Source of the DNA: DASWIG01 sp965371445
Lineage (GTDB): Bacteria; Acidobacteriota; Thermoanaerobaculia; Multivoradales; J023
Reading direction: 5' to 3'
Length of the DNA stretch: 41,602 nucleotides
Assembly (NCBI GenBank): GCA_965371445.1
Contig: CBDUYN010000084.1
Location: 1 to 41,602 of the forward strand
A model generated the notes under the pieces. The model saw only the letters and a list, made by a program, of their open reading frames with translations, searched no databases and had not been told where the DNA came from. A program made the translations under genes and the position numbers. Positions 22,525 to 30,300 of this stretch are shown here, in pieces. How positions within the stretch are numbered: the stretch's first letter is position 1; the number at the start of each line of letters is the position of its first letter.

Positions 22525-22538
22525 GTGACCGATTTCAC
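22525..22538. promoter_or_regulatory. Operator-like dyad 1 (GTGAC-CGAT-TTCAC)
   Basis: Imperfect inverted repeat, GTGA and TCAC arms with four central bases. Its centre is 41 bases from that of dyad 2, close to four helical turns. It is 58 bases upstream of the metallopeptidase start. Confidence 0.4.
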
Positions 22539-22565
22539 TTCGGGGCCGAATTCGCGGCTTTTCGA

Positions 22566-22579
22566 GTGAAATGCTTCAC
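22566..22579. promoter_or_regulatory. Operator-like dyad 2 (GTGAA-ATGC-TTCAC)
   Basis: Five-base perfect arms around ATGC. It matches dyad 3 in 12 of 14 positions. The centre-to-centre distance to dyad 3 is 74 bases, about seven helical turns. Confidence 0.5.
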
Positions 22580-22638
22580 AGGACCGACCCCGGTCTCTGT
22601 GGACCGCGCCACAGCGTCCGGAGGCGCTTTTGGGGCGC

Positions 22639-22654
22639 TGTGAAGCGCTTCACA
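22639..22654. promoter_or_regulatory. Operator-like dyad 3, perfect 16-bp palindrome
   Basis: TGTGAAGCGCTTCACA is fully palindromic. It is the best copy of the GTGAANNNNTTCAC pattern and is the likely high-affinity site for an unidentified dimeric regulator. Confidence 0.55.
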
Positions 22655-22683
22655 AAACCGTGGCAAAAGATTCTGGCCGCGGG

Positions 22684-22698
22684 TGACAATCTTTGTCA
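22684..22698. promoter_or_regulatory. Operator-like dyad 4 (TGACAA-TCT-TTGTCA)
   Basis: Perfect six-base arms with a three-base spacer. Its sequence differs from dyads 1 to 3, so it would bind a different regulator. It lies 195 bases before the RND adaptor start. Confidence 0.45.
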
Positions 22699-22892
22699 GG
22701 TTGCGGGCGGCCTGAGGTGGGACCGGGTGAAACCGGGATCCTGAACCAAGCCGAGCTCGTGGTCGAGCCCCGTCCGCTTGAAGGCGGGACGCCGGCGCTC
22801 CCAGCGCGTTTTACCGGTCCTTTACTACCCTGAAGGTCCGAAATCGTCTAAGCTCGACGCTGCTGGGCGTTCTGCCTATCAGGGAACCATCT

Positions 22893-23969
22893 ATGCAAAA
22901 AACGCTGCGACGCGGCCTCGGCTTCGCCATCGCGCTCCTCGCCCTCGGAGCGCTCCTCGCCCCCAAGCTCCTCCCCTGGAGAGCCTCCGGCGACGCGGCC
23001 CCCGCCGCGCCGCCGCCGCCCGCCCTCAAGGTCACCGTCCACAGCCTCGTACCCCGCAGCCTGACGGAGCGCCTACGCACCACCGGGACCCTGCGCGCCG
23101 ACGAGCAGGTGGAGGTGACGAGCGAGGTCTCCGGCAAGGTCCGAGAGATCCTCTTCGAGGAGGGCAGCCGCGTCGAAGCCGGAGCCGTGCTCGTCAAGAT
23201 CGACGACTCGGAGCTCCAGGCCGAGCGGGCGAGGACCGTCCACCAGCTCGAGCTTGCCGAAAGCCGCGAGGCGCGCCAGCGCGAGCTCCTGGCGAGCGGC
23301 GTCCTCGCCCAGGAGGCTTACGACTCGGCCCTCGCGCAGCTGAACGTCCTGCGCTCGCAGCTCGCCCTCGTCGAGGCGCGGCTCTTGAAGACCGAGATCC
23401 GCGCTCCGTTTGCCGGTACCCTGGGCCTGCGCTACGTCAGCCTCGGCACCTACCTGAGCCCGCAGACGCGGATCGCGTCGCTCCAGTCGATCGATCCCAT
23501 CAAGATCGACTTCTCCGTGCCGGAGAAATACGCCGGCCTTCTCGGAGCCGGCAGCCGGATCCTCTTTCGCGTCGCCGGCTCCGAGGAGGACCTCGAAGGC
23601 ACGGTCTACGCCGTCGAGCCAGGCATCGACGCCGAGACCCGCTCGCTCCTGCTGCGCGCCATGAGCCCGAATCCCGCGGGGAAGCTTCTGCCCGGCGCTT
23701 TCGCCGACGTCGAGATCGTGATGCGGACGATCGACGACGCGCTCGCCGTTCCGAGCCTCGCGATCATCCCCGAGCTCGGCGGCAAAAAAGTCTTCGTCGT
23801 CGAAGACGGCCTCGCCCAGCCGCGCCAGGTCACGACCGGCATGCGGAGCGTCGAATGGGTCGAGGTCACCTCGGGCCTTCGACCCGGCGACCAGGTCATC
23901 GTCTCCGGCATCCAATCTCTACGTCCGGGCCTTGAGGTCGTCGCCGCCGAGGAGAAAACGGCGTCATGA
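22893..23969 (+). CDS. RND efflux periplasmic adaptor (membrane fusion protein)
   Basis: 358 residues. An N-terminal helix (FAIALLALGALLAPKLL) is followed by the lipoyl/biotinyl half (VEVTSEVSGKVREILFEEGS RV split by the hairpin), a short coiled-coil hairpin (LQAERARTVHQLELAESREA) and the return lipoyl half (KTEIRAPFAGTLGLRYVSLG). A beta-barrel (IKIDFSVPEKY) and a membrane-proximal domain complete the AcrA/MexA-type HlyD-family order. It bridges the pump to an outer-membrane channel; no TolC gene is in the window. The last codons overlap the pump gene start (ATGA). AGGGA lies upstream of the ATG at usable spacing. Confidence 0.92.
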   Translation: MQKTLRRGLGFAIALLALGALLAPKLLPWRASGDAAPAAPPPPALKVTVHSLVPRSLTERLRTTGTLRADEQVEVTSEVSGKVREILFEEGSRVEAGAVLVKIDDSELQAERARTVHQLELAESREARQRELLASGVLAQEAYDSALAQLNVLRSQLALVEARLLKTEIRAPFAGTLGLRYVSLGTYLSPQTRIASLQSIDPIKIDFSVPEKYAGLLGAGSRILFRVAGSEEDLEGTVYAVEPGIDAETRSLLLRAMSPNPAGKLLPGAFADVEIVMRTIDDALAVPSLAIIPELGGKKVFVVEDGLAQPRQVTTGMRSVEWVEVTSGLRPGDQVIVSGIQSLRPGLEVVAAEEKTAS

Positions 23970-26900
23970 CGCTCTACACGCTCTCGATCCGCCGGCCGGT
24001 GCTGGCGCTCGTGATGTCGATCGTGATCCTGCTTTTCGGCGCCATCGGCTTCACCTTCCTCGGGGTCCGCGAGTTTCCGGCGGTCGATCCGCCAGTGATC
24101 ACCGTCTCGACCAACTACCGCGGCGCCTCCGCCGACGTCGTCGAGTCGCAGATCACCGAGCCTTTGGAGGACCGCGTCAACGGCGTCGACGGCATCCGCA
24201 GCCTCACCTCGGTGAGCCGCGAGGGCCGCTCGACGCTGACCGTCGAGTTCCACCTCGGCGTCGACCTGGAGCGCGCCGCGAACGACGTGCGCGACCGGGT
24301 CTCCCAGGCGCGGCGGCGCCTTCCTCCCGACGTCGATCCGCCGACGATCTCGAAAGCCGACGCCGACGGCTCGCCGATCCTCCAGACCATCTTGAAGAGC
24401 GAGAGCCGCAACTTGATGGACCTGACGCGCCTCGCCGACGACCTGCTCGCCGAGCGCCTCCAGACCATCCCCAAGGTGAGCCGCGTCGACATCTGGGGGA
24501 CCAAGATCTACTCGATGCGGCTGTGGCTCGACCCGCACAAGCTCCAGGCCTACCAGCTCTCGTTCGTCGACGTGCGCCGCGCCGTCGAACGGGAGAACGT
24601 CGAGCTGCCGTCCGGACGTATCGAAGGGCGTGACGTCGAGCTGCCGATCCGCACCATGGGGCGGATGAACACGCCCGAAGAGTACGAGGAGCTGATCCTA
24701 AAGGTTGACGGCGGGCGCGTCGTCCGCCTGCGCGACGTCGGCTACGCCGAGCTCGGGCCGCGCAACGAGCGGACGGTCCTGAAAGGTGCGGGCGTGCCGA
24801 TGGTGGCGGTCGTCATCCGTCCGCAGCCGGGGGCCAACTACATCGACATCGCCGACGAGTTCTACCGCCGCGTCGAGGGGATCACGAAAGACCTGCCTGC
24901 CGACGTAGAGCTCGGTTTCGGCTTCGACGCCACCGAGCACATCCGCCGTTCGATCCTCGAGGTCGGGCAGACGGTGCTCGTCGCCTTTATCCTCGTCATC
25001 CTGGTGATCTTCTCCTTCCTGCGCGACTGGCGCACGACGATCATTCCGGTCGTCGTGATCCCGGTGTCTTTGATCGGGGCGTTTTTCATCATGTACGTCG
25101 CGGGGTTCTCGATCAACGTGCTGACGCTGCTCGGGATCGTGCTGGCGATCGGGCTTGTGGTCGACGACGCGATCGTCGTCCTGGAGAACATCTACGCCAA
25201 GATCGAAGGGGGACGAAATCCCCTGGAGGCGGGGGTCGTCGGGACGCGTGAGATTTTCTTCGCGGTGATCGCGACGACGCTCGCGCTGGTGTCGGTTTTC
25301 ATGCCGATTCTTTTCATGAGCGGCTTGACCGGTCAGCTCTTCCGGGAGTTCGGGGTGACGCTCGCCGGCGCGGTGGTGATCTCCTCGTTCGTGGCGCTGA
25401 CCTTGACGCCAATGCTCTCGAGCCGAATCTTGAAAAAACGTGCACGCCAGCCCTGGCTCTACCGGCTGACCGAGCCGTTTTTCCAGGCCCTGACCCGGAC
25501 CTACCGGGAGTCGCTCGGCACCTTCCTTCACCATCGCTGGTTGGCGCTCGTGGTGACCGCGATTGCGATCGGGTTGATTGCCTTCCTCTTCGGCCTCCTG
25601 CCGCAGGAGCTGGCGCCGATGGAGGACCGCAGCACCGTCAGGGTGCGGGCCTCGGGGCCCGAGGGCGCGACGTTTTCCTGGATGGACTCGGTGATCGACG
25701 AGATGACGGTCGCCATCGCCGAGGAGGTGCCGGACTACAAAACGCTCATCTCGGTGACCTCGCCGGGCTTCGGCGCCACCTCGGCGATCAACTCGGGTTT
25801 TCTGCGCGTCACCCTGCCGAACCCCGAAGAGCGGGACCGTACGCAGAAGGAGATTGCGGCGGCGGTCGAAAAACGCCTGCGCGGGCTCGGCAAGGTGAAG
25901 CTCTTTGTCCAGCAGGAGCCGACGATCGCCGTCGGACGCCGCCGCGGGCTGCCGGTCCAATACGTGATCCAGGCGCCCAACATGAACCGCTTGAAAGAGG
26001 TCCTACCGCGTTTCCTGGAGGAAGCGCGCGCGAAAGACGACGTTTTGTCCTACGTCGACGTCGACTTGAAGTTCAACAAGCCCAAGCTCAAGGTGGAGCT
26101 CGACCGCGAGCGCGCCCGCGACCTGGGGGTGTCGGCCCTCGACATCGCCCAGACTCTGCAATTGGCGCTTTCGGAGCAGCGCCTCGGCTACTTCGTCATG
26201 GACGGCAAACAGTACGAGGTGATCTCCCAGGTGGTGCGCGAGAATCGCGACGAGACGTTCGATTTGAAGAGCCTCTACGTGCCGGGGAGGGCGGGGCGTC
26301 CGCCGGTGGTCCTCGACAAGGTGGCGCGGGTCTCGGAGGAGTCGAGCCCGCCGCAGCTCTACCGCTACGACCGCTACCTGTCGGCCACGGTCTCGGCGTC
26401 GCTGGCGCCGGGCAAGACCATCGCCGACGGCATCGCCGCGATGGACGAGGTCGCGGCAGCGGTGCTCGACGACTCGTTCGTCACCTCGCTTTCCGGCGAA
26501 TCGCGCGACTTCGTCGACTCGGCGCGGAGCCTGGGTTTCGTCTTCGTCCTGGCGCTTGTCCTCGTCTATCTCGTCCTGGCGGCGCAGTTCGAGAGCTTCC
26601 GCGATCCGTTCATTATCATGTTCACGGTGCCGCTGGCGCTTTTCGGTGCCCTTTTCTCGCTCTGGTACTTCAACTTGACGCTCAACATTTTCAGCGAGAT
26701 CGGGATGATCATGTTGATCGGCCTGGTGACCAAGAACGGGATCCTGATCGTCGAGTTCGCGAACCAGAGGAAGGCACAGGGCTCAAGCGTCCTCGACGCG
26801 ATCCGTGAGGGCGCGGCGGCGCGGTTCCGGCCGGTCCTGATGACGAGCCTCTCGACGGTGCTGGGGATCCTGCCGATCGCCCTGGCGCTGGGCGCCGGCT

Positions 26901-27076
26901 CGGAGAGCCGGATCCCGATGGGCGTGGCCATGATCGGGGGTTTGATCCTCGGCACCTTCCTGACGCTCTACGTCGTGCCGGCGATGTACTCCTACCTGGC
27001 TAGCCGTAAGCCGATGGCCGTGCTTCAAATCGACGACCACGTGGCGGCGGAGGTGGCCGCGGTCAAGGCGGCCTGA
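23966..27076 (+). CDS. RND-family (HAE1-type) efflux pump inner-membrane subunit
   Basis: 1036 residues, the usual length for AcrB/MexB-type proteins. It has 12 membrane helices in two halves. The proton-relay pair is in helix 4 (GLVVDDAIVVLENIYAKIEG, Asp-Asp). The first half starts YTLSIRRPVLALVMSI and REFPAVDPPVITVSTNYRGA; the second includes QFESFRDPFIIMFTVPLALF and GLVTKNGILIVEFANQR. It exports drugs, lipids or other toxic compounds by proton antiport with the adaptor encoded just upstream. Its ATG overlaps the adaptor stop by four bases. The two AT-rich 23-bp repeats begin 40 bases after its stop. Confidence 0.95.
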   Translation: MTLYTLSIRRPVLALVMSIVILLFGAIGFTFLGVREFPAVDPPVITVSTNYRGASADVVESQITEPLEDRVNGVDGIRSLTSVSREGRSTLTVEFHLGVDLERAANDVRDRVSQARRRLPPDVDPPTISKADADGSPILQTILKSESRNLMDLTRLADDLLAERLQTIPKVSRVDIWGTKIYSMRLWLDPHKLQAYQLSFVDVRRAVERENVELPSGRIEGRDVELPIRTMGRMNTPEEYEELILKVDGGRVVRLRDVGYAELGPRNERTVLKGAGVPMVAVVIRPQPGANYIDIADEFYRRVEGITKDLPADVELGFGFDATEHIRRSILEVGQTVLVAFILVILVIFSFLRDWRTTIIPVVVIPVSLIGAFFIMYVAGFSINVLTLLGIVLAIGLVVDDAIVVLENIYAKIEGGRNPLEAGVVGTREIFFAVIATTLALVSVFMPILFMSGLTGQLFREFGVTLAGAVVISSFVALTLTPMLSSRILKKRARQPWLYRLTEPFFQALTRTYRESLGTFLHHRWLALVVTAIAIGLIAFLFGLLPQELAPMEDRSTVRVRASGPEGATFSWMDSVIDEMTVAIAEEVPDYKTLISVTSPGFGATSAINSGFLRVTLPNPEERDRTQKEIAAAVEKRLRGLGKVKLFVQQEPTIAVGRRRGLPVQYVIQAPNMNRLKEVLPRFLEEARAKDDVLSYVDVDLKFNKPKLKVELDRERARDLGVSALDIAQTLQLALSEQRLGYFVMDGKQYEVISQVVRENRDETFDLKSLYVPGRAGRPPVVLDKVARVSEESSPPQLYRYDRYLSATVSASLAPGKTIADGIAAMDEVAAAVLDDSFVTSLSGESRDFVDSARSLGFVFVLALVLVYLVLAAQFESFRDPFIIMFTVPLALFGALFSLWYFNLTLNIFSEIGMIMLIGLVTKNGILIVEFANQRKAQGSSVLDAIREGAAARFRPVLMTSLSTVLGILPIALALGAGSESRIPMGVAMIGGLILGTFLTLYVVPAMYSYLASRKPMAVLQIDDHVAAEVAAVKAA

Positions 27077-27115
27077 AGGGCTCCGAATTCGCGGCGCTGG
27101 GGATTCGCCTACCCG

Positions 27116-27161
27116 ATTTCGTGCCTGTTCTGCTAGAAATTTCGTGCCTGTTCTGCTAAAA
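27116..27161. repeat. Tandem pair of 23-bp AT-rich repeats
   Basis: ATTTCGTGCCTGTTCTGCTA is repeated head to tail at 27116 and 27139; the copies differ only near the end (GAA against AAA), 22 of 23 identical. The pair is AT-rich for this genome. The second copy ends in TAAAAT (27157-27162), which could be a -10 box for the gene at 27295. No similar sequence is visible elsewhere in the window. Confidence 0.8.
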
Positions 27162-27294
27162 TAGGCCATCGAGTGGCAATCTCCAGTCGGGCTCCAGGCG
27201 TCGAGGCGCTCTGCGAGCCTACTAACCAACAACGCGGCAGGCATCGAGCGGAGTCGCAAACGATGCTCGTGGCGCATCAGAATGGAGGTCCGGG

Positions 27295-28020
27295 ATGGCA
27301 GACGATCAACTAACAGAAGCTGGAGGAAGCAAGGGACCGGAAGCAGAACCCGGCAAGGGCGACCCAGGCCTGGGAGGCGGCAAACAAGCGGCTGGCATGG
27401 GTCTCATCTTCGCGGTTTTGTTCGTCGTGCTGCTCGTCGCCCTTTCTTACTGGCTCCGGGGCGGGCTCGGAGAGGTCGAGGTCCATCCGGAGTACTTGAT
27501 CCTCGCTCTGGTCGGTGTGGTTTTCCACATCGCGAGCAAGATCCGGGAGGTGCGGGACGAAGAGGCCTTCAACTGGAAGGAGTACGGACCCGACTATTTG
27601 TTCCGCGCCTTCCAGGCGTGCGTCTACGTCGTCCTGATCCAGAATCTCGTAGGTTCAGACGCTCCATGGAACATGGCTCTGATCGCCCTGTTCGTAGGGA
27701 TGTATATCCGCAAGGTCGAGAAGGCTTTTGGCAGCCTGGGTGACCGCTTCGGGGATATGCTGGCCGGCGTCCTCGGGACCGCTGTCCAAAGGCTCTCCCC
27801 GGCGGAGCGGCGGAAAAAACTGGAGGAGCTCCAGAAGCAACTCCTTGACCTCAAGGACAAATACAGCGCTAAGAAGACAGAGCTGAAGCAAGTGGATCAG
27901 CAGAACCTGGACGCCCAGTTCCTGAAGATCAAGGAGCTTCTTCAGAAAGGAAAGATCGACGCAGTGGAGATGAAGCTTCTTGACCTGGAGTTCAGACTCA
28001 AGGAACTAGGCGCCGCGTGA
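27295..28020 (+). CDS. Membrane protein with C-terminal coiled coil, unknown function
   Basis: 241 residues. A Gly/Lys/Glu-rich N-terminal tail (about 1-33) precedes about four hydrophobic helices (GLIFAVLFVVLLVALSYWL; LILALVGVVFHIAS; FRAFQACVYVVLIQNLV; MALIALFVGMYI). The C-terminal ~90 residues form a long charged coiled coil (RRKKLEELQKQLLDLKDKYS; IKELLQKGKIDAVEMKLLDL). I do not recognise the family. Codon use is more relaxed (more AAG/GAG/GGA, lower GC) than in neighbours, and it lies between the AT-rich repeats and a TonB-receptor relic, so it may be imported. GGAGG lies six bases before the ATG. Confidence 0.7.
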   Translation: MADDQLTEAGGSKGPEAEPGKGDPGLGGGKQAAGMGLIFAVLFVVLLVALSYWLRGGLGEVEVHPEYLILALVGVVFHIASKIREVRDEEAFNWKEYGPDYLFRAFQACVYVVLIQNLVGSDAPWNMALIALFVGMYIRKVEKAFGSLGDRFGDMLAGVLGTAVQRLSPAERRKKLEELQKQLLDLKDKYSAKKTELKQVDQQNLDAQFLKIKELLQKGKIDAVEMKLLDLEFRLKELGAA

Positions 28021-28122
28021 GATCCTGTCTGCTTGCCATGGCCACCAAGATCGGGGATCACCCGCCGCGGGTCGCGGAAGCCATCCAGGACCGCAGGCTT
28101 GATCGGCGGGCGGTGCCGCTGG

Positions 28123-28344
28123 ATGCTGCGCCGCAACGTCACGCTCCAGGACTGGGAGTGGGACGTCCCGGCGAGTGAGCTCGAGGACCCGAACCTCTAC
28201 CTCGGCGGCAACGCGCGCAACGCCTTCAACGAAGCGACCGTCCTGCAGCGTAAGCACCAGCTCGACGTGGGGACGACGGGAAACGTCCTCGAGGTGATCA
28301 GCCCCCGGATCTTCCGCCTGAGCGTGCGCTTCCAGTTCAACTAG
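28123..28344 (+). pseudogene. C-terminal relic of a TonB-dependent (Oar-type) receptor
   Basis: The frame reads RRNVTLQDWEWDVPASELED, then a GRNAFN-like stretch (GGNARNAFNEATVLQRKHQL), ending EVISPRIFRLSVRFQFN and TAG. The end 'ISPRI-RLGVRF-F' is the last beta strand of the large TonB-dependent/CarboxypepD-regulatory receptors that are abundant in Acidobacteriota. Nothing N-terminal to it is present: no plug, no earlier strands. It is the 3' stump of a deleted gene. A normal terminator hairpin still follows it. Confidence 0.55.
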
Positions 28345-28370
28345 GACGCGTCAGGACCGCGCCTTTCCCG

Positions 28371-28402
28371 GGCCGTCGGGGCAAGAGCCCCGGCGGCCTT
28401 TT
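28371..28402 (+). terminator. Rho-independent terminator-like hairpin
   Basis: GGCCGTCGGGGC and GCCCCGGCGGCC form a 12-bp stem with one T:G pair and an AAGA loop, followed by TTTT. It is placed right after the TonB-receptor relic and before the VWA gene, so it insulates 28441 from upstream transcription. Confidence 0.7.
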
Positions 28403-28440
28403 CTCGGGATCGGATAAGCTTGCTCCAACCGGAGAAAGCC

Positions 28441-29886
28441 ATGACGAAACCCAGACACCCCCGCTCTTGCTCCTACGGTGTCCTGATCCTCCTCCTCGCC
28501 ACGGCGCTCGGCTTCGCCGCGAGCGCCCAGGACGAAGACCAGGCCGCCGTCGTCCGCCTCCTCGTCCCGCCGGGCGTCGAGCTTCAAGGCAAGGTCGATC
28601 TCGAAGCCCTGGCCATCGACCCCGACATCCGCGAGCTCGCCTTCACCGTCGACGGCGAGGAGGTCGCACGTCGCAAGCACTTGCCGTGGACCGTCAAGGT
28701 CAAGCTCCACAGCCCGCCGCGCGAGCAGACCCTAGGGGTCGTCGCCTACGGGCCCCGCGACAAGGAGCTCGGACGCGACCAGATCGCCGTCAACCGCAAG
28801 CCCATTCCCTTCCGGGTACGCCTGACGTCGATCACCCCCGGAGCCGAAGCCGTCGACGTCGCCGCGGTGGTCTCCGTCCCGCGCGGTGCCGAGCTCGAGA
28901 AGGTCGAGCTCTATTGGAACGAAGGCTTGAAGAGCGTCGTTCGCTCGACTGAGGTCGAAGCGCGCCTGCCGATCGACGCCGCCGCGACCGGGACCGACTT
29001 CGTCCGCGCCGTCGCCTATCTGCAAGACGGCCGCAGCGTCGAGGACGTCGAGGTCCTCAGCGCCCCGGGCCTCCGGGAAGAGGTCGAAGTCAACCTGGTG
29101 CAGCTCCAGGTGCTGGTGACGAAAAAAAACGGCGCCCCGGTCACCGACCTGACCCTGGAGGACTTCGAAGTCCTCCAGGGCCGCGAGCCGCGGACGATCC
29201 ACTCCTTTCGTCCGGCGGGCGACGTCCCTTTGGTCCTCGGCCTGGTGCTCGACTCCTCGGGCTCCATGCAGCCCATCTGGGACCTGAGCGTCTCGACCGC
29301 GAAGAGCTTCCTCGACGAGACCCTGGGCCCGGGCGACCGCGCCTTCCTGGTCGACTTCGACACCCAGCTACGGCTGCGCCAGCCGCTCACCGGCGATCTT
29401 GCGAAGCTTCATTCGACCCTCGAGTCGATCCGTCCCGAGGGCGGCACGGCGCTCTACGACTCGATGGCTTTTTCCTTGCTCCAATTCCGCGACGAGCCCG
29501 GCCGCCGCGCCCTGGTGCTGGTGACCGACGGCGTCGACTCCGGCTCGACGACCTCGGAAGGGACGGTCCTCTCCTTCGCCACCAAGCTCGGCGTGCCGAT
29601 CTACGTGATCGCGCTGCCCGCGGGCGGCATGGGGACGGGGACCAGCACCGCCGTCCACGCCCTGAAGCTCGTCACCGACCCTTCCGGGGGACGCCTCCTG
29701 CGCCTCGGCGCGAGCGGCCTCGACCGCGCCTTCGCCCAGATCAACGCCGAGCTGCGCCACCAGTACGTAATCGCCTTTTACACCGACGTCCTGCCCGACG
29801 AGAAGGGACAGAAAGTCACCGTACGCCTCAAGGGCCGAAAGGACGTCGAGGTGCGCTCGGTCCTCGCCTGGGATCAGCTGGGCTAG
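28441..29886 (+). CDS. VWFA-related Acidobacterial domain protein
   Basis: 481 residues. A signal peptide (SYGVLILLLATALGFAAS) is followed by about 200 residues of Ig-like beta sandwiches, then the VWFA-related Acidobacterial domain (TIGR03436 type): VQLQVLVTKKNGAPVTDLTL, EDFEVLQ, then the MIDAS VLDSSGSM, GDRAFLVDFDTQL and GGTALYDSM. It ends with RHQYVIAFYTDV and a closing strand. Proteins of this family are secreted and almost restricted to Acidobacteriota, which is the best lineage clue in the window; their role is unknown. ATG 28441 has GGAG eight bases upstream; a TTG at 28420 is unlikely. Its stop overlaps the stop of the DUF2007 gene on the other strand in CTAG. Confidence 0.9.
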   Translation: MTKPRHPRSCSYGVLILLLATALGFAASAQDEDQAAVVRLLVPPGVELQGKVDLEALAIDPDIRELAFTVDGEEVARRKHLPWTVKVKLHSPPREQTLGVVAYGPRDKELGRDQIAVNRKPIPFRVRLTSITPGAEAVDVAAVVSVPRGAELEKVELYWNEGLKSVVRSTEVEARLPIDAAATGTDFVRAVAYLQDGRSVEDVEVLSAPGLREEVEVNLVQLQVLVTKKNGAPVTDLTLEDFEVLQGREPRTIHSFRPAGDVPLVLGLVLDSSGSMQPIWDLSVSTAKSFLDETLGPGDRAFLVDFDTQLRLRQPLTGDLAKLHSTLESIRPEGGTALYDSMAFSLLQFRDEPGRRALVLVTDGVDSGSTTSEGTVLSFATKLGVPIYVIALPAGGMGTGTSTAVHALKLVTDPSGGRLLRLGASGLDRAFAQINAELRHQYVIAFYTDVLPDEKGQKVTVRLKGRKDVEVRSVLAWDQLG

Positions 29887-30254
29887 GCGCTTTCCGCGTC
29901 GTCCTGCGTCGCCTCCACGAGGCAGGCGTCTTCCTCCAGCAACGCATGGGCTTCTTCGGAGCGGGCTTCGGGTACCCGGATGACGACCTCGCCGGCCGAG
30001 GAGCGCAACGGGGCGCCGAGGGTTTTCGCGGGGAACAGGTTCATCAGGCCCTCGCCCCGGGTCCTGAACGGGATACCTGCAGCCCTCAGGGCCGACTTGA
30101 TGACCGGGATCGCCGAGAGGTCCGAGGTCTCCAGGACGGAGACGTACTTTTCGACTTCCGGCTCGGGCGGCCGATCGACGACCAGCGCCACTTCGCATTC
30201 GTCGCAGGTGGTGATCCCTGCCTTGAACTCGGCTCCGCATTCTGGACAGAACAT
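29883..30254 (-). CDS. Zinc-ribbon plus DUF2007 (putative signal-transducing) protein
   Basis: 123 residues. The N terminus is a zinc ribbon with two CxxC pairs (MFCPECGAEF and TTCDECEVAL). It is followed by a DUF2007-type domain (SVLETSDLSAIPVIKSALRA AGIPF...VVIRVPEARSEEAHALL), whose order of strand, helix, IP(F) and VRVPE--A--A fits. It is a small cytoplasmic protein of unknown role. AAGGAG lies seven bases before the ATG. It is 46 bases downstream of the radical SAM gene on the same strand and could be the third gene of that operon. Its stop codon shares CTAG with the VWA gene's stop. Confidence 0.75.
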   Translation of the reverse strand: MFCPECGAEFKAGITTCDECEVALVVDRPPEPEVEKYVSVLETSDLSAIPVIKSALRAAGIPFRTRGEGLMNLFPAKTLGAPLRSSAGEVVIRVPEARSEEAHALLEEDACLVEATQDDAESA

Positions 30255-30300
30255 CTAGGTCTCCTTGGTCAGGCGGCGCCTCGCCGCGTCTGGGTTCCCT

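Larger units (their letters stand above)
22468..22892. other. Divergent regulatory region of peptidase and RND operon
   Basis: This 425-base gap has no gene-like frame. It contains three 14-bp dyads of the form GTGA(A/C)NNNNTTCAC and one 15-bp dyad TGACAA-TCT-TTGTCA, listed separately. The segment is richer in A/T around 22526-22580 and 22640-22700 than its flanks. A TAAGCT at 22849 lies 38 bases before the adaptor start and could be part of a promoter. Confidence 0.6.
28021..28440. other. Intergenic region with TonB-receptor relic and terminator
   Basis: After the membrane protein this stretch holds the C-terminal stump of an outer-membrane receptor (28123-28344), a terminator-like hairpin (28371-28402) and the ribosome site of the VWA gene. 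Between 28021 and 28122 I see nothing that looks coding. Confidence 0.55.
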
